From Chaunax sp. Z400 (lineage: Eukaryota; Chordata; Actinopteri; Lophiiformes; Chaunacidae), in the NCBI GenBank assembly GCA_037577475.1, contig CM075189.1, positions 17,895,839 through 17,959,838 on the forward strand: a stretch of DNA of 64,000 nucleotides. Reading direction: 5' to 3'. How positions within the stretch are numbered: the first letter of the stretch is position 1; every line of letters starts with the position of its first letter. The notes beneath the pieces are model-generated. The model made no database searches. It had not been told where the DNA came from and saw only the letters and a program-made list of their open reading frames with translations. Position numbers and translations under genes: made by a program. Below are positions 41,501-49,062 of this stretch, one piece after another.

Positions 41501-44500
41501 GGGGTGACTGTGGCTCAGAAAGTAGAGTGAGTTGTCAACTAATTGTCTGGTTGGTGGTTTGATCTCTGGCTGCATTTTGAAGCGTCCTTGGGCAAAACAC
41601 TGAACCCCAAATGACCTCTTACATCAGTGTGAATGGGGGAATGCTGGCCTGTGTTACAAAAGTGCTTTTAGGGGTCAGAAACATGAGAAAATCACCATTT
41701 AAATGCAGTTAATTTATCAGTGATGTCATTCATGCATTTGATTTGGCAAGGGCAGCCTTTGTTCAGGTGAAGAGCAAAAACGATCATTTCAAGGTAATCT
41801 AGCTAATATTTCAAAGTCCTAATCCTAATCACATCAATTATTGAAGTCAGAATTGCAGACAAGCAGAATGTGTTCTGGCATTTTACCATGGCTCTTTGGA
41901 GGACACGACTCTGTTGTCTGGCTTGAAGTTCCAAAGATTTTTAATGTGTCTGCAGCTGGTGTCAGACAGGAGTCTGTAAGTCATGCATGACCATACTTTG
42001 TTCCTCGTTATCTCAGGCCACACACTCGTCTGAGAGCTTCTTAACAATTCGTAACGGTGCTGGAGACACATCTCTTTATCACGTTGAACTGACACTCACT
42101 TTACTGCTTGACCACAGAGACTCCCTCCATTTGTCTGTGTGTCTGAACAAGACACCCAAACTGTGTCCTTAAAGAGTGGGTCAAATCCTGTGGTTCTCTT
42201 ATGATGATTGCTTTTCAATAAATGGGTGGTACTCTTGGTAAACCTGGACAAGAATCTGCAAATATAAGCTTAAATTTAGACGTCTGGTTTACTTAGATGT
42301 ATACCTCTAACAGCGCATTAGATTTTTACATGCTGTGTAAAACAATACTCGGTGTAAATGGCCTTTAAACATCCAAGTTTAAGCTACAAGAGTTGGAAAA
42401 AAAACAGATCTTTCCTCGATTCCACCTCAAGTACGCCTCTCAAATGTCTTTTTTTTGGGTACATGACTTTTGATACACTCCAAAATGTACAAATGTTCCT
42501 GGCAAGGTTTCTGTCATTTCAGCTTTCTTTTCACGCTTCTCTCAACAGCACTTCTGCTGCCACAGAGGAATGACCAAAAAACAATGATAGGGTGCAAAGG
42601 AGCTGTAAATGTCACTTCACTGACCCCAACAACACGCATCACAAGGCATGGTTCTACCTACACAATCACAACTCTCCCATCATTGATTGGGGGCAGTTTA
42701 GCTTTGCTTACCATGCAAACAAATACTCATGTTAGCCAATATTTTTAACCATTGCAGTAAAAAATGTTGCAAATCACTTTCATATCATTAGGGCTTTCTT
42801 TTTCTATAAATAATAAGTAACTTCTGTTAGATAATGTGAGTTTATAGTCACTTTTCGAGCTGAACAACGTCTTGATAACTACATAATTTGGTAGTTTGGC
42901 GATTGTACAGATGCAAACAACCCATAATACATCACTTACTCTTCTTTACAGAAAAGCTGGTTCCATTTAGACAGAAAATCTGTTGTCAAACTGTGAATGT
43001 GCTAAAATGTCTCTACATTTCCTAACATTAAGCATCTTTATACAAGTTTTATTTGCCCCAACAAAATAGTTATGAAGTGCAAAAACCTGGACACTTTTAA
43101 CAAAGTTGTTTCATTACAAAGCTCTGTTTACTGTGTGTATTATAAAATGTGTCAAGTGTTACACGTGTTAAAATGTGTTTAATGTTACAAATTAATTCTT
43201 AGATTAGAAAACTGATTGATTTGCCACCAAATCAATTCATACACACAATACAGTACACCTCCTTGTTAAGGATTTCTTTTTCTCAACAATGTACTTGACA
43301 ATGACCTGAATTGGGTAATTTGTTTATATTCTGCTCAACACCAATAAATTAATTATGTTTCCAAATAAAGCTGCAGAACAGAATTCACTTGATTTACTAT
43401 TTTTTTTTAAATTTATTTGGTTATGCTCAGTAGTAATAATAATTAATAATAATAATAATTGCATTGGTAATATGGTTTTAGTTTTACCTCTGTACATAGT
43501 GAAACTCTACATTAGCAGCATAAATGAAATGAAAACACAGCCATTTCCAAAAGCATTGATTGGCTGGATTCCTTGAGGATGTGGGCGCCACCAGGGAGGC
43601 TCTGTCATGATGCTGTTGGTTCCAGTCAGCAGCTTGATGAAGCGAAACAGGCCAGCGGCTATGCCTACAACTTCCTTCGTCTTCAAAGTCTTGTCCAAAA
43701 TATGGGTCACTCAGAGTGCAGTGGTAATCTTTGTGTGCGTGTCTTGTGTGTTTTTGTGGAAACCATTTTCCGTGCGACTGTCTGCTTTCCTTCTGCTGGG
43801 CTCAAACCTCTCCTCACTGTACAGATTGACAGCTAAACCCCGGTAGGTTCTATTCTTTGGTTTAAAGTACAGTTGGACCGTATCTGGGGGCAGACCACAC
43901 ACTGACTCACCTGGGGCCACATGAGAAAGCCACCTCCGCCATACTGTCCCCAAAAGCAGCTTCCATTAGCAGTTAATAACCATGAAAGGAGAGTCAGAGC
44001 TATATACAACCAACCAAGGGCTAATATATAAGTTTAAACACCATTAAATGCCACTCAAACTCAAAGCAATTAGCACACGGCTATTAGAAGAAACATATTA
44101 TGGTAGCTACAAATAACCTGCAAGTAACAGGAAAACAAGCATATGTCATCAGAGGATTTGATTTATTCTGTGCCTGATGGGAGCTGACACCTCTATCCAT
44201 ATTCATATAGGTGCATGTTGCAAATGGAAGACATCAATCATCACAGTCAAGCAGTCTGTGGCTTCTAATTACATGTTCTCTGTACGCACACTGTTGTCTA
44301 CCTCTGTAGGAACCCAGCTGGAGAGATTTCCCAGTGGCCTTGTAAAGTAAAGAAGGATGGGAGGGGTGAGGGGGAGCCCAAAATGTGGAGGTGTGAAATG
44401 CTCACATACTCAAACACACACAGAGACACACACACATACTGTCTATAGTAGCCACGATCAGCTCTGGTTGTCAAGCAGCAGCCGGAACATGATGTATCCA

Positions 44501-46052
44501 TCCACGGTAGAATGAAGCAATTAGTAAAAAACCCATCATTTTATCCAACGGTCACTGGAGATAATGCACCGAAAGTTTGTTTACAGCTTCCTGCAGTGAG
44601 GGAGCGGTGCTCACTGGAGTTTGGAGTCAATAGGGATCTGAAAGTGAAAATAATGAGCTCTCAGCCTTAAGCGCAGATTTTTGGAGATTAGGAGTCCAGA
44701 GGGTTTTGCTCTTTGATTCTAAAATTTGATGTTTTCCAGTTAATATTTCTCTTATAGCTGAACATTTTTCAGTTAATGAACAAAAGTATGCCATTAAAAG
44801 TACCTTAGTGATATACAGTATACATCAGCTTAATTGGGCTTTCACTGGGAGACAAGAAACCTGCCACCAAACAACAAAAATGATCCCACAATGCTAATGC
44901 CAAGTAGCTTTTTAACAGTATTTATACTTTTAGGTTGGATTTTTCTACAGTACATAAACACAAATCCACATGAGCCTCATCAATAACTCAATTAAGTTGA
45001 AGATAATGTTCTTTGGTATATCCTAATTGGATTTACTCAAGTTTCACTCCAGTCCGATCAATTAGCCAGTGAACAGATACACACATCAGCTGACCAGATA
45101 ACATGGATACATGTGCACAATTTGTGTGTCCACTACTGTGATCTTCACTTTCTAGCGACGTCACTGTGTGTAATCATTTTGTGAGATGGATAGAGCGTCT
45201 CATAATAGAGTGAGCAGAAGAATCTCAATGTATAGTTCTAAGGGCAGCAGTGTACCAGAGACAAAATCGAGTCATCTGGAGATGCTATAAAGGCCAAAAT
45301 GCTTATTATGATTAATATGTGTGTGAAGTTTGGTGACCTATGGACGGGCAGATAGACAAACCGATGACAAGACCCCACCGTCATTTCATGGGGGGGGGTT
45401 TAACAAATCTGCTGTTAACATACATCACAACTTCAGTTCAGCCTGTTAATGAAACTCTACACCAGATAGGAGAACTTACAAACCAGAGTGAACTCACACC
45501 TATCTTGTTTTCTTACTAGAAGAGCCAAGACGACCTCTGGTGTGTTGCATTATAGTCATACTTGTTGCACATTCTTTCACAATATTCTGGCAATTCAAAC
45601 AAAAAACTAATAAAGTTTTCTAACTAGGAACAAAGAGCACGCCTTGATCACATCCAATTTCTGCACAAGAAGTATTTAAGCACGTCATCTGTTCCCTTTC
45701 CTTTCTAAACGTATATATTGGCTCAAACAGTGTGATAAACTAGTATTGGCATTGAGTTACTGTTATGAAATCTTGGTTATCAAAGCAGAAGCCAAACTAC
45801 TGTATATCCAGCCATGCCTTTAACATGTCCAGCCACATATCACTTTAGCTTCACGAGTCAAAATCTAAACTTTAAATTCTCCCTTATGTTTTCTCAGCTG
45901 AACGGTAACTTAATTAAGCCTGCAGAGAAAGCCCTCATTCCACTTTACTGGGTGGCAGAAAAGCTCCAGGAAACCAGATTATAGATTTCCTGTCAAGATG
46001 GAAAAAATCTGAAGGGTTACAACAATAGGCCTACAACATGTAATGCTGTCTC

Positions 46053-46130
<78 letters not shown>

Positions 46131-47700
46131 CTCCTGACGCCTCTGCCATCGCCCCCACAGACTGTGATATGAACATTCCTATTTATTGCAACTTTCATTC
46201 CCGTTTCTCATTTCCTCCTGTCGACAGCGACCCAGTCCATAATCCATATCGTACCATTCCAGCTTGTGAACTATTTTACATTACTATCTCTTTTTCAAAT
46301 CTTTTACAACACTTCCACTGTCCTCCCTCCCTCTCCATTTCATCGACTTGGTCGTATCGGAATCATTTTTCTCCATCTCTCAGTTCCATCCTCCTCTTTA
46401 CTAATCTCCCCCGCTGCCTGCAGCTAAATGAATCAACCTCTCAATTTCTTGTTCCCAATTCCCTTCATCCCAGTTTGCTCCATCCCCATCTCTCCTTCTA
46501 CCTCTCCACATTCCCATCAACGTCTGTCCCTTACTTCCTTGATTCTTTCTTTTCCCTCGTAGTGAGGAGAGAGGCTGGTAGGAGAGCGTATCATTTCTCA
46601 GAGGAGGCGCTGTCAGTTGACTGCCCTTCAGGCTAAGAGCTGCTCTCCTAGCCCCTGGGTTCAAGGAGTCGCAGCTTTTTTCCACTCCAGGATTATGCAG
46701 ATCTTAATTCCCTTCCGCTCACACCTGAGGTTGGCAGGGCATGAAATAAGGAAAGTGTTCGCTGCAAATAAAAGTTGCTGCCACCAAGAAGGAGGGAGAG
46801 GAGAGAGGAGAGAGGAATAATGAAGGAGGAGAGAGACAGCAGCGTGAGTGAGTGAGTGAATGAATGAGTGAAACCCCATTTTTCTAACACAAATTATACG
46901 CCACGCTTTATTATTTTCATCTCAGATGACAATTCTTAGTATACATGACATCTTTCAGCAAAGACTGGGATGTTTGCCAGTGAGTTCTCTGTTCTCATGT
47001 TGGTAAATTATTAATCGTCTCATTAATACCATATCACACACTGGAGTCTTAATATTATACTTTAACTTCCCCAAAAAGTCGACAATCAATCCTGAAATGC
47101 AAGCGAGAATTCCACAGGTAGTTTGGGAACTGGACGGGTCTCCTCCAGACAACAGGGTTTGATATCCGATGTCTATTTAAACTGTTAATCGTTTATCATT
47201 TGTATTAGCTGACTTTATATATGGCCGTAATATCTAATTGTGATCCTCTAGTCTGAGTCTGTAACGAGAGATCCCAGTTTGCTCCGTGCGTAAAATGCTG
47301 GATTTTTTTTTCGCCAAATCATGCTGATCGCGCATACATCTTTGAAACTGGTGTTTGTTTATTTGTTTTTGTTTTTATTTTTATTTTTCATAAATGGCCG
47401 CAACAAATGATCAATTAATGGCTAATTAAAGGCAGCTTACATCCGTTCCTCCGCCTCAATAATAAATTAAAAAATAAGCGCGCTTTAAGTCAGAAAGTCC
47501 ATGAAATGACATGCGACATGAGCAGCAAGAATAACGTCGACTTTAGAGGTCGAAAAGTTCATGTCAAGCAGCAAATGAGAGGAAATAAGTCGCACAAACA
47601 CACGGAGAATAATAAATGCTTGCACGCCTCACCTGATAAAGCCTCCTTGGAAAAAGCAGAAAGACAAGACGTACAGAATCCGAATGACCTGTGGGAGCAT
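10283..47700 (-). CDS. glra4: Glycine receptor alpha-4-type subunit, whole gene (9 coding exons)
   Basis: Encodes a Cys-loop ligand-gated chloride channel subunit of the postsynaptic membrane. Glycine binding outside the cell opens an anion pore; strychnine is the classical antagonist of this family. The nine exons join in phase to 455 residues, normal for GlyR alpha subunits. Visible parts are a signal peptide (about 1-23), an NVT glycosylation sequon near residue 71, the Cys-loop C171-C185, the second disulfide C231-C242, M1 (about 253-277), M2 starting PARVG at 283, M3 (about 315-339), a short cytoplasmic loop and M4 (about 426-446). Exon lengths of 68, 224, 83, 138, 215 and 150 bp match the conserved GlyR alpha gene structure. 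Assignment to alpha-4 rests on the loop motif RGFYFRGYGLGHCLQ and the C-terminus EDIHANL, which I recall as closest to mammalian GLRA4. A duplicate-specific name (glra4a or glra4b) cannot be chosen here. Family identity is very sure; the paralogue is likely. Confidence 0.93.
13801..13980 (+). repeat. Teleost dispersed repeat, family unassigned
   Basis: The string CCATCTTTAAAGAGACTTGA, then AACTAGCAACTGAGACCAT and GAGGTAATAAATCAA, ending near the AATTGGACTTTTCTCTACAA segment, matches a common fish repeat from recall. No terminal repeats or coding part are visible. Confidence 0.4.
14284..14509. mobile_element. MITE-like element
   Basis: The left end reads AAGGGTTTCTGCAGG followed by GACTTTTTAAGACC; the right end read in reverse is CAGGGTTCCTGCGAGCTCTT then AAAAAGTCTC. 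The ends are imperfect inverted repeats about 225 bases apart, with no coding capacity and an internal A tract (14410-14428). It resembles non-autonomous DNA transposons abundant in fish; the superfamily is not assigned. Confidence 0.5.
15374..15588. repeat. Long imperfect (TG)n microsatellite in intron 8
   Basis: 215 bases of TG with interspersed TATG units, CA on the glra4 sense strand, starting about 91 bases into the intron after the exon 8 donor. Open frames across it on both strands are repeat artefacts. CA-rich intronic tracts can bind hnRNP L in other genes; an effect here is only inferred. Confidence 0.97.
15680..15829 (-). CDS. glra4: glra4 exon 8: M2-M3 loop, M3 and start of cytoplasmic loop
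   Basis: Reads VSYVKAIDIWMAVCLLFVFA, ALLEYAAVNFVSRQHKEFIR, then LRKKQRQQRI, 50 codons in phase 0. It contains the gating M2-M3 linker (KVSYVKAIDIW), M3 and the basic membrane-proximal stretch RLRKKQRQQR of the cytoplasmic loop. Donor is AATA|GTAAGT. The intron that follows has a 215-bp TG repeat beginning about 91 bp downstream of this donor. Confidence 0.98.
15830..17863 (-). other. glra4: glra4 intron 7
   Basis: 2.0-kb intron, donor GTGAGT, acceptor TTCCAG. It contains a candidate dispersed repeat (16935-17405) and short AT tracts near 16795. No coding sequence seen. Confidence 0.85.
16935..17405 (+). repeat. Candidate teleost DNA-transposon-derived repeat
   Basis: The right part (CTTCTTCCGGTTTCCCCTTA, then ATCGCCACCTCCTGGAATGG and TGAGTCATTTCTTCTCAAG) recalls the end of a widespread fish non-autonomous DNA element. 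The left limit is a guess based on TGTCAGCCAATATTGTCGG. No transposase is visible. Confidence 0.35.
17864..18078 (-). CDS. glra4: glra4 exon 7: loop C, M1 and M2 pore segment
   Basis: Reads [40 protein letters not shown], then [20 protein letters not shown] and QSSGSRASLPK. It carries C242, M1 and the pore-lining M2. The PARVG start of M2 includes the anion-selectivity ring (P at -2', A at -1', R at 0'). The 2' residue is glycine, as I recall in alpha-1, not alanine as in alpha-2 and alpha-3; this position influences picrotoxin sensitivity. Length is 215 bp, the family value. Donor is CCCAAG|GTGAGT. Confidence 0.98.
18285..18422 (-). CDS. glra4: glra4 exon 6: ectodomain, loop C entrance
   Basis: Reads GYTMNDLIFEWLSENPVQVA, DDLTLPQFVLKDEMDLDYCT, then KYYNT(G). 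It contains the TLPQF segment with the proline that is subject to C-to-U editing in GLRA3 (here codon CCC at 18343-18345) and the first cysteine (C231) of the second GlyR-specific disulfide. Length is 138 bp. The intron to exon 7 is only 206 bp, the shortest in the gene. Confidence 0.97.
18423..21321 (-). other. glra4: glra4 intron 5
   Basis: 2.9-kb intron with GTAAGT donor and CACACAG acceptor. No exon, RNA gene or recognisable transposon was seen in it. Confidence 0.8.
21322..21404 (-). CDS. glra4: glra4 exon 5: Cys-loop
   Basis: Reads (R)LTLILSCPMDLKNFPMDIQ then TCTMQLES(F). The two cysteines, precursor residues 171 and 185, are separated by 13 residues. This is the signature disulfide loop of the pentameric channel family, which couples ligand binding to the pore. 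Length is 83 bp as in paralogues. The donor is AGCT|GTAAGT and the acceptor CTCAG|G. The neighbouring purine-rich intron sequence is not coding. Confidence 0.96.
21405..23365 (-). other. glra4: glra4 intron 4
   Basis: 2.0-kb intron, donor GTAACT, acceptor CTATCTCAG. It contains a run of 19 G at 22160-22178. Otherwise nothing recognised. Confidence 0.8.
22160..22178. repeat. Poly(G) homopolymer
   Basis: Nineteen consecutive G. Length is likely variable and unreliable in sequencing; a G-quadruplex is possible. Confidence 0.95.
23366..23589 (-). CDS. glra4: glra4 exon 4: ectodomain, agonist-site loops
   Basis: Reads 74 codons from DYRLNVFLRQKWNDPRLAYR, through [20 protein letters not shown] and [20 protein letters not shown], to LLRIFQDGSVLYSI. 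These segments form the outer beta strands and principal/complementary-face loops of the glycine site ([22 protein letters not shown] is near invariant among GlyR alphas). Length is 224 bp, the family value. Acceptor CCACAG and donor CAG|GTAACT. The exon ends with two bases of the arginine codon completed in exon 5. Confidence 0.97.
23590..25885 (-). other. glra4: glra4 introns 3 and 2 (flanking exon 3)
   Basis: Intron 3 is 23590-25007 (1.4 kb) and intron 2 is 25076-25885 (0.8 kb), either side of exon 3. Both have GT..AG ends. I looked for a second, mutually exclusive copy of exon 3 and found none. Confidence 0.8.
25008..25075 (-). CDS. glra4: glra4 exon 3: beta-1 region with glycosylation site
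   Basis: Reads (G)PPVNVTCNIFINSFGSITE and ends TTM. It contains the PPVNVT segment with the conserved N-linked sequon NVT used for assembly and export of GlyR alpha subunits. Length is 68 bp, as in other GlyR alpha genes. Acceptor CCTCAG and donor ATG|GTAAGA are both good. In GLRA2 this exon exists as two mutually exclusive copies; I saw no second copy in the flanking introns. Confidence 0.96.
25886..26016 (-). CDS. glra4: glra4 exon 2: start of mature N-terminus
   Basis: Reads LSSCKEEIKPPGRVG, then QLSPSDFLDKLMGKTSGYD and ARIRPNFK. SPSDFLDKLMG and GYDARIRPNFKG are hallmark glycine receptor N-terminal motifs, corresponding to the start of the mature ectodomain before beta strand 1. The donor is AAAG|GTACAG. 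The acceptor is taken as GTCAG at 26017-26018, preceded by a pyrimidine tract. This is the only AG that both joins exon 1 in phase and keeps the KEE segment. The variable residues before SPSDF differ among GlyR paralogues. Confidence 0.9.
27563..27620. repeat. (CG)n(CA)n compound microsatellite
   Basis: About six CG dinucleotides followed by CA repeats with one interruption; alternating purine-pyrimidine sequence able to form Z-DNA. Confidence 0.95.
31873..32684 (-). pseudogene. Decayed open frame of unknown origin, secretory-type features
   Basis: One reading frame runs from about 32684 to a stop at 31873 with only two internal stops (near 32344 and 32305), splitting it into segments of about 114 and 132-145 residues. 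The first part starts with a hydrophobic stretch (SILIFFILNVFDISAYVS) and contains cysteines (VCGLNNPFC). N-glycosylation sequons NHT, NIS and NGT occur across both parts. This suggests a former secreted or membrane glycoprotein, or the ectodomain part of a transposable or endogenous viral element. I do not recognise the family. Alternatively it is a chance AT-rich open stretch, though two same-frame open segments over 800 bases are unusual here. No intact start was found. Confidence 0.35.
34300..34336. repeat. (TATC)n/(TA)n microsatellite
   Basis: Short run of TATCTATC and TATATA units in intron 1. Confidence 0.85.
38393..38502 (-). mobile_element. SINE-like repeat, tail half (split by LINE)
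   Basis: Carries the motifs GCCCATCCCAGCTGAGACTG, GACAAACAACCATTCTCACT and CACATTCACACCTACGGGTG, from the tail of a very common fish SINE-like repeat in reverse orientation. It breaks at TTAAAGTT where the LINE begins; the other half resumes at 40605. Confidence 0.7.
38495..38502. repeat. Target-site duplication, left copy
   Basis: TTAAAGTT borders the LINE 3' side and is repeated at 40597-40604 on the 5' side. This is an 8-bp duplication as produced by target-primed reverse transcription. Confidence 0.7.
38503..38557. repeat. (GATAA)n tail of the LINE
   Basis: About eleven GATAA units (TTATC on the element strand), directly abutting the target-site duplication. Followed inward by a segment reading ATTTCCCCACTGTGGGACTA on the element strand, a 3' tail frequent in fish LINEs of this type. 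Confidence 0.9.
38763..40594 (-). pseudogene. Reverse transcriptase frame of the LINE, one nonsense codon
   Basis: A single frame of about 610 codons is open apart from one TGA at 40386-40388. Downstream of it are 517 residues from MAPPGHCPTP, though the reading is open from the TGA onward. Visible reverse transcriptase blocks are ARKAAGPDGISSRLLK, NSYRPVALTSHLMKTLERL, DFSSAFNTIQP, GAPQGTVLAPFLF, the catalytic FSDD box and the thumb region YKYLGVHLNNKLDW. The C-terminus ends VRLYNQHCSQ. The stop lies in the linker NDLN-stop-FFNRFDRS before the polymerase. With the endonuclease part missing, the copy is not autonomous. The near-intact frame suggests a fairly recent insertion. Confidence 0.8.
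40597..40604. repeat. Target-site duplication, right copy
   Basis: TTAAAGTT, identical to 38495-38502, marking the 5' junction of the LINE. Confidence 0.7.
40605..40768 (-). mobile_element. SINE-like repeat, head half (split by LINE)
   Basis: Contains GGAGAACATGCAAACTCCAC and GGATTTGAACCCAGGACCTT, in reverse orientation. The latter resembles a tRNA B box plus flank. Together with 38393-38502 it rebuilds one continuous SINE-like unit once the LINE and one duplication are removed. Confidence 0.7.
41501..41720 (+). mobile_element. tRNA-derived SINE
   Basis: The head reads GGGGTGACTGTGGCTCAGAA then AGTAGAG, a polymerase III A-box-like region, with the B-box-like GGTGGTTTGATCTCTGG 60 bases on. 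The body has GTCCTTGGGCAAAACACTGA and ACCCCAAAT, and the tail has AAAGTGCTTTTAGGGGTCAG. This is the recalled layout of a widespread fish SINE. It is diverged, so probably old. Confidence 0.7.
43432..43459. repeat. (AAT)n microsatellite
   Basis: AATAATAAT units with one interruption in intron 1. Confidence 0.85.
46058..46129. repeat. (CA)36 microsatellite
   Basis: 72 bases of uninterrupted CA, followed by a strongly pyrimidine-rich stretch (about 46310-46560). The long open frame through both is a low-complexity artefact. Confidence 0.97.
46843..46872. repeat. (TGAG)n/(TGAA)n short tandem repeat
   Basis: Seven to eight tetranucleotide units reading TGAGTGAGTGAGTGAATGAA. Confidence 0.85.
47633..47700 (-). 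CDS. glra4: glra4 exon 1: start codon and signal peptide
   Basis: Reads 22 codons plus two bases, beginning MLPQVIRILYVLSFCFFQGG. This gives a short N-region with one arginine, a hydrophobic core and small residues, as in a cleaved signal peptide. The donor is CAG|GTGAGG. The exon leaves two bases (AG), and exon 2 supplies the single base A that completes an arginine codon, so the phase fits. The start has A at -3, a fair Kozak context. It lies in a locally GC-richer stretch, 21.6 kb from exon 2, as expected for a signal-peptide exon. No other start was found with the same phase and a hydrophobic reading, but the search was by eye. RNA evidence would settle the choice. Confidence 0.68.
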
Positions 47701-47762
47701 CCTCTGGCTCAAAGTCTCTCCTCAGCCCCGTTGAATAACTTGCAGAAAAATAATTTCGGAAA

Positions 47763-47813
47763 TCAGCAAATCCGCCGAGCAGCTGGCGAGACTGGGCTTG
47801 AGGAGAAAGGCAT
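47763..47813 (-). promoter_or_regulatory. Possible upstream ORF in glra4 leader
   Basis: A 16-codon ORF (MPFSSSPVSPAARRIC, stop) begins 113 bases upstream of the glra4 start codon and ends 62 bases before it. If the transcript starts upstream of 47813, this would be translated first and could reduce initiation at the main start. The transcription start site is unknown. Confidence 0.3.
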
Positions 47814-47927
47814 CGTCTCTCTCAATGATCCAAGCTTGTCTTTAGGGAAACTTCTCCCCCTCCCACCAAGTCCACAGGGCTGCAAACATCCACACAGCGG
47901 GCTCTCTGCTTCACACGGCCGGACAGC

Positions 47928-47932
47928 ATTGG
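47928..47932 (-). promoter_or_regulatory. CCAAT box, candidate glra4 promoter element
   Basis: The minus strand reads GACCAATG about 230 bases upstream of the start codon, in a GC-richer stretch (47640-47990). No TATA box is evident nearby. The match is short and could be chance; its position is compatible with a TATA-less promoter. Confidence 0.25.
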
Positions 47933-48018
47933 TCAGTCAGTCAGCGTGGTGGTGCTTGAAAGGGGAGTGTCGGGTCGAGTGTCTATTTTTTGACTGACAA
48001 ATCTGGATTCACTTGCTT

Positions 48019-48022
<4 letters not shown>

Positions 48023-48056
<34 letters not shown>
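48023..48056. repeat. (TC)n/(GA)n tract at glra4 5' side
   Basis: About 17 TC dinucleotides on the plus strand, GA on the glra4 coding strand, 320-355 bases upstream of the start codon. Such tracts near promoters can bind GAGA-type factors or adopt non-B structures; here only the repeat itself is seen. Confidence 0.9.
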
Positions 48057-48058
<2 letters not shown>

Positions 48059-48372
48059 GTGTTCCTCTCAGCTCCAAAAAATGACAAACGAGCCAGGATT
48101 TAAAGGAACAGTAGCTTTTGTTTTGATGGCTGCCTCATGTGTAATTAGGGAAGGCTGGTGGCTGTGACCATGAGCTAAATTGCAATGCTGAATATTTTCT
48201 CACAGGCTTGCCATATCAACTTTTGGAGGTGCTGTTTTCAGCTTATTGCATGTGAAAAATTTGTTTATGTAGCTTTAAGGCCATTAATATTTCATTATGT
48301 GACTATTTTTTGTTAAAAAGTAATCTAAACGTAGTGATTGAAAGACTAACTATTTTTTTTTTCTTCATCCTG

Positions 48373-48550
48373 TTGGGAATGGCACATTCACCTCACATCA
48401 AGAAAGTTCTGGATTCAAATCCATCCCCGGATCAATTTTGTATCGAGTTTGCTTCCCTCTGGATGCTTTGGCCTCCTTTCTCAGTGCAAAAACATGAAAT
48501 ATAGTTGAAGTGGTAACTCTAACTTGTCCAAATGTGTGTGTAGGTTTCCA
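48373..48550 (+). mobile_element. SINE-like repeat, head half
   Basis: Reads GGCACATTCACCTCACATCA, then AGTTCTGGATTCAAATCCATC, and further GTGGTAACTCTAACTTGTCC. It is the same family as 38393-40768, in plus orientation and more diverged. It stops near GTGTAGGT; the tail half resumes at about 48965. Confidence 0.55.
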
Positions 48551-48962
48551 AAGAATGAAGCCTTAGCTTGACGCTCCAACAGTTTCTCTCATCTTGGTCC
48601 ACATCAAAAAATCCACAATCGTTGAACTTTAACTGTTTATTTTAACATAAATACAACAAAAAACGGTTACAGCTGCCATTTTCAAAAAAGAATTCATAAG
48701 AACAAAAAACTGAGAGAATGAGGTCAAAAAGCCTCCCTCCACTCTCTCCACTTGTCCGACTGAACCTTGGCTCACCCCAAAAACCCCTCCCACCTGAGTA
48801 TGGTGGCAATTAAAGGTAATTAAGGTAAATTGCAAGTTTTTACAACATATAAATGAAATTCTATACATTTTACAGGATATACTAAATGTTTTATGTACAA
48901 ACAATACATGAACATGAATTTAAATTATTTGTCTTGAATAGTCGAATATCAACTAGGCTCTT
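48551..48962. mobile_element. Sequence inserted within the SINE, unidentified
   Basis: About 410 bases separate the two halves of the SINE and match neither half. The segment has an AT-rich stretch (TTTATTTTAACATAAATACA) and a GC-richer block (48728-48795). No terminal repeat or clear target duplication was found, so it could be an insertion or a badly diverged junction. Confidence 0.4.
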
Positions 48963-48964
48963 AC

Positions 48965-49062
48965 AGTGTGAATGTCAGCATGAATGGTTGTTTGTTTCAG
49001 CCCTGTGATGAACTGGGATAGGCTTCCTCTGCTAAAGGATAGGTGGATTTAGAAAGTGGATG
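48965..49062 (+). mobile_element. SINE-like repeat, tail half
   Basis: Reads AGTGTGAATGTCAGCATGAA, TGGTTGTTTGTTTCAGCCCT and GTGATGAACTGGGATAGGC, the tail of the same fish SINE-like family as at 38393-38502 but in plus orientation. Part of the tail is deleted. Confidence 0.6.

Larger units (their letters stand above)
26017..47632 (-). other. glra4: glra4 intron 1 (21.6 kb)
   Basis: Donor CAG|GTGAGG, acceptor GTCAG. It holds most of the repeat content of the gene: a CG/CA microsatellite (27563-27620), a decayed open frame (31873-32684), a TATC/TA tract (34300-34336), a LINE nested in a SINE (38393-40768), a tRNA-type SINE (41501-41720) and a (CA)36 tract (46058-46129). The remaining stretches (26.0-31.8, 32.7-38.3 and 41.8-46.0 kb) contain nothing I can name. 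Some AT-rich blocks with TAATTA motifs could be enhancers. Confidence 0.65.

Noticed and set aside
46043..46636. 197-codon plus-strand frame starting in the CA repeat
   Set aside because: The first part is repeat-encoded His-Thr and the rest is pyrimidine-rich low-complexity DNA. No motif or splice context.
47940..47970. Possible RE1/NRSF silencer site upstream of glra4 (TCAAGCACCACCACGCTGAC)
   Set aside because: The left half resembles the site, but the right half does not match the consensus.
47506..47997. 163-codon open frame on the plus strand across the glra4 first exon
   Set aside because: It is antisense to the exon and leader, has no recognisable domain, and is best explained by locally higher GC with few stops.
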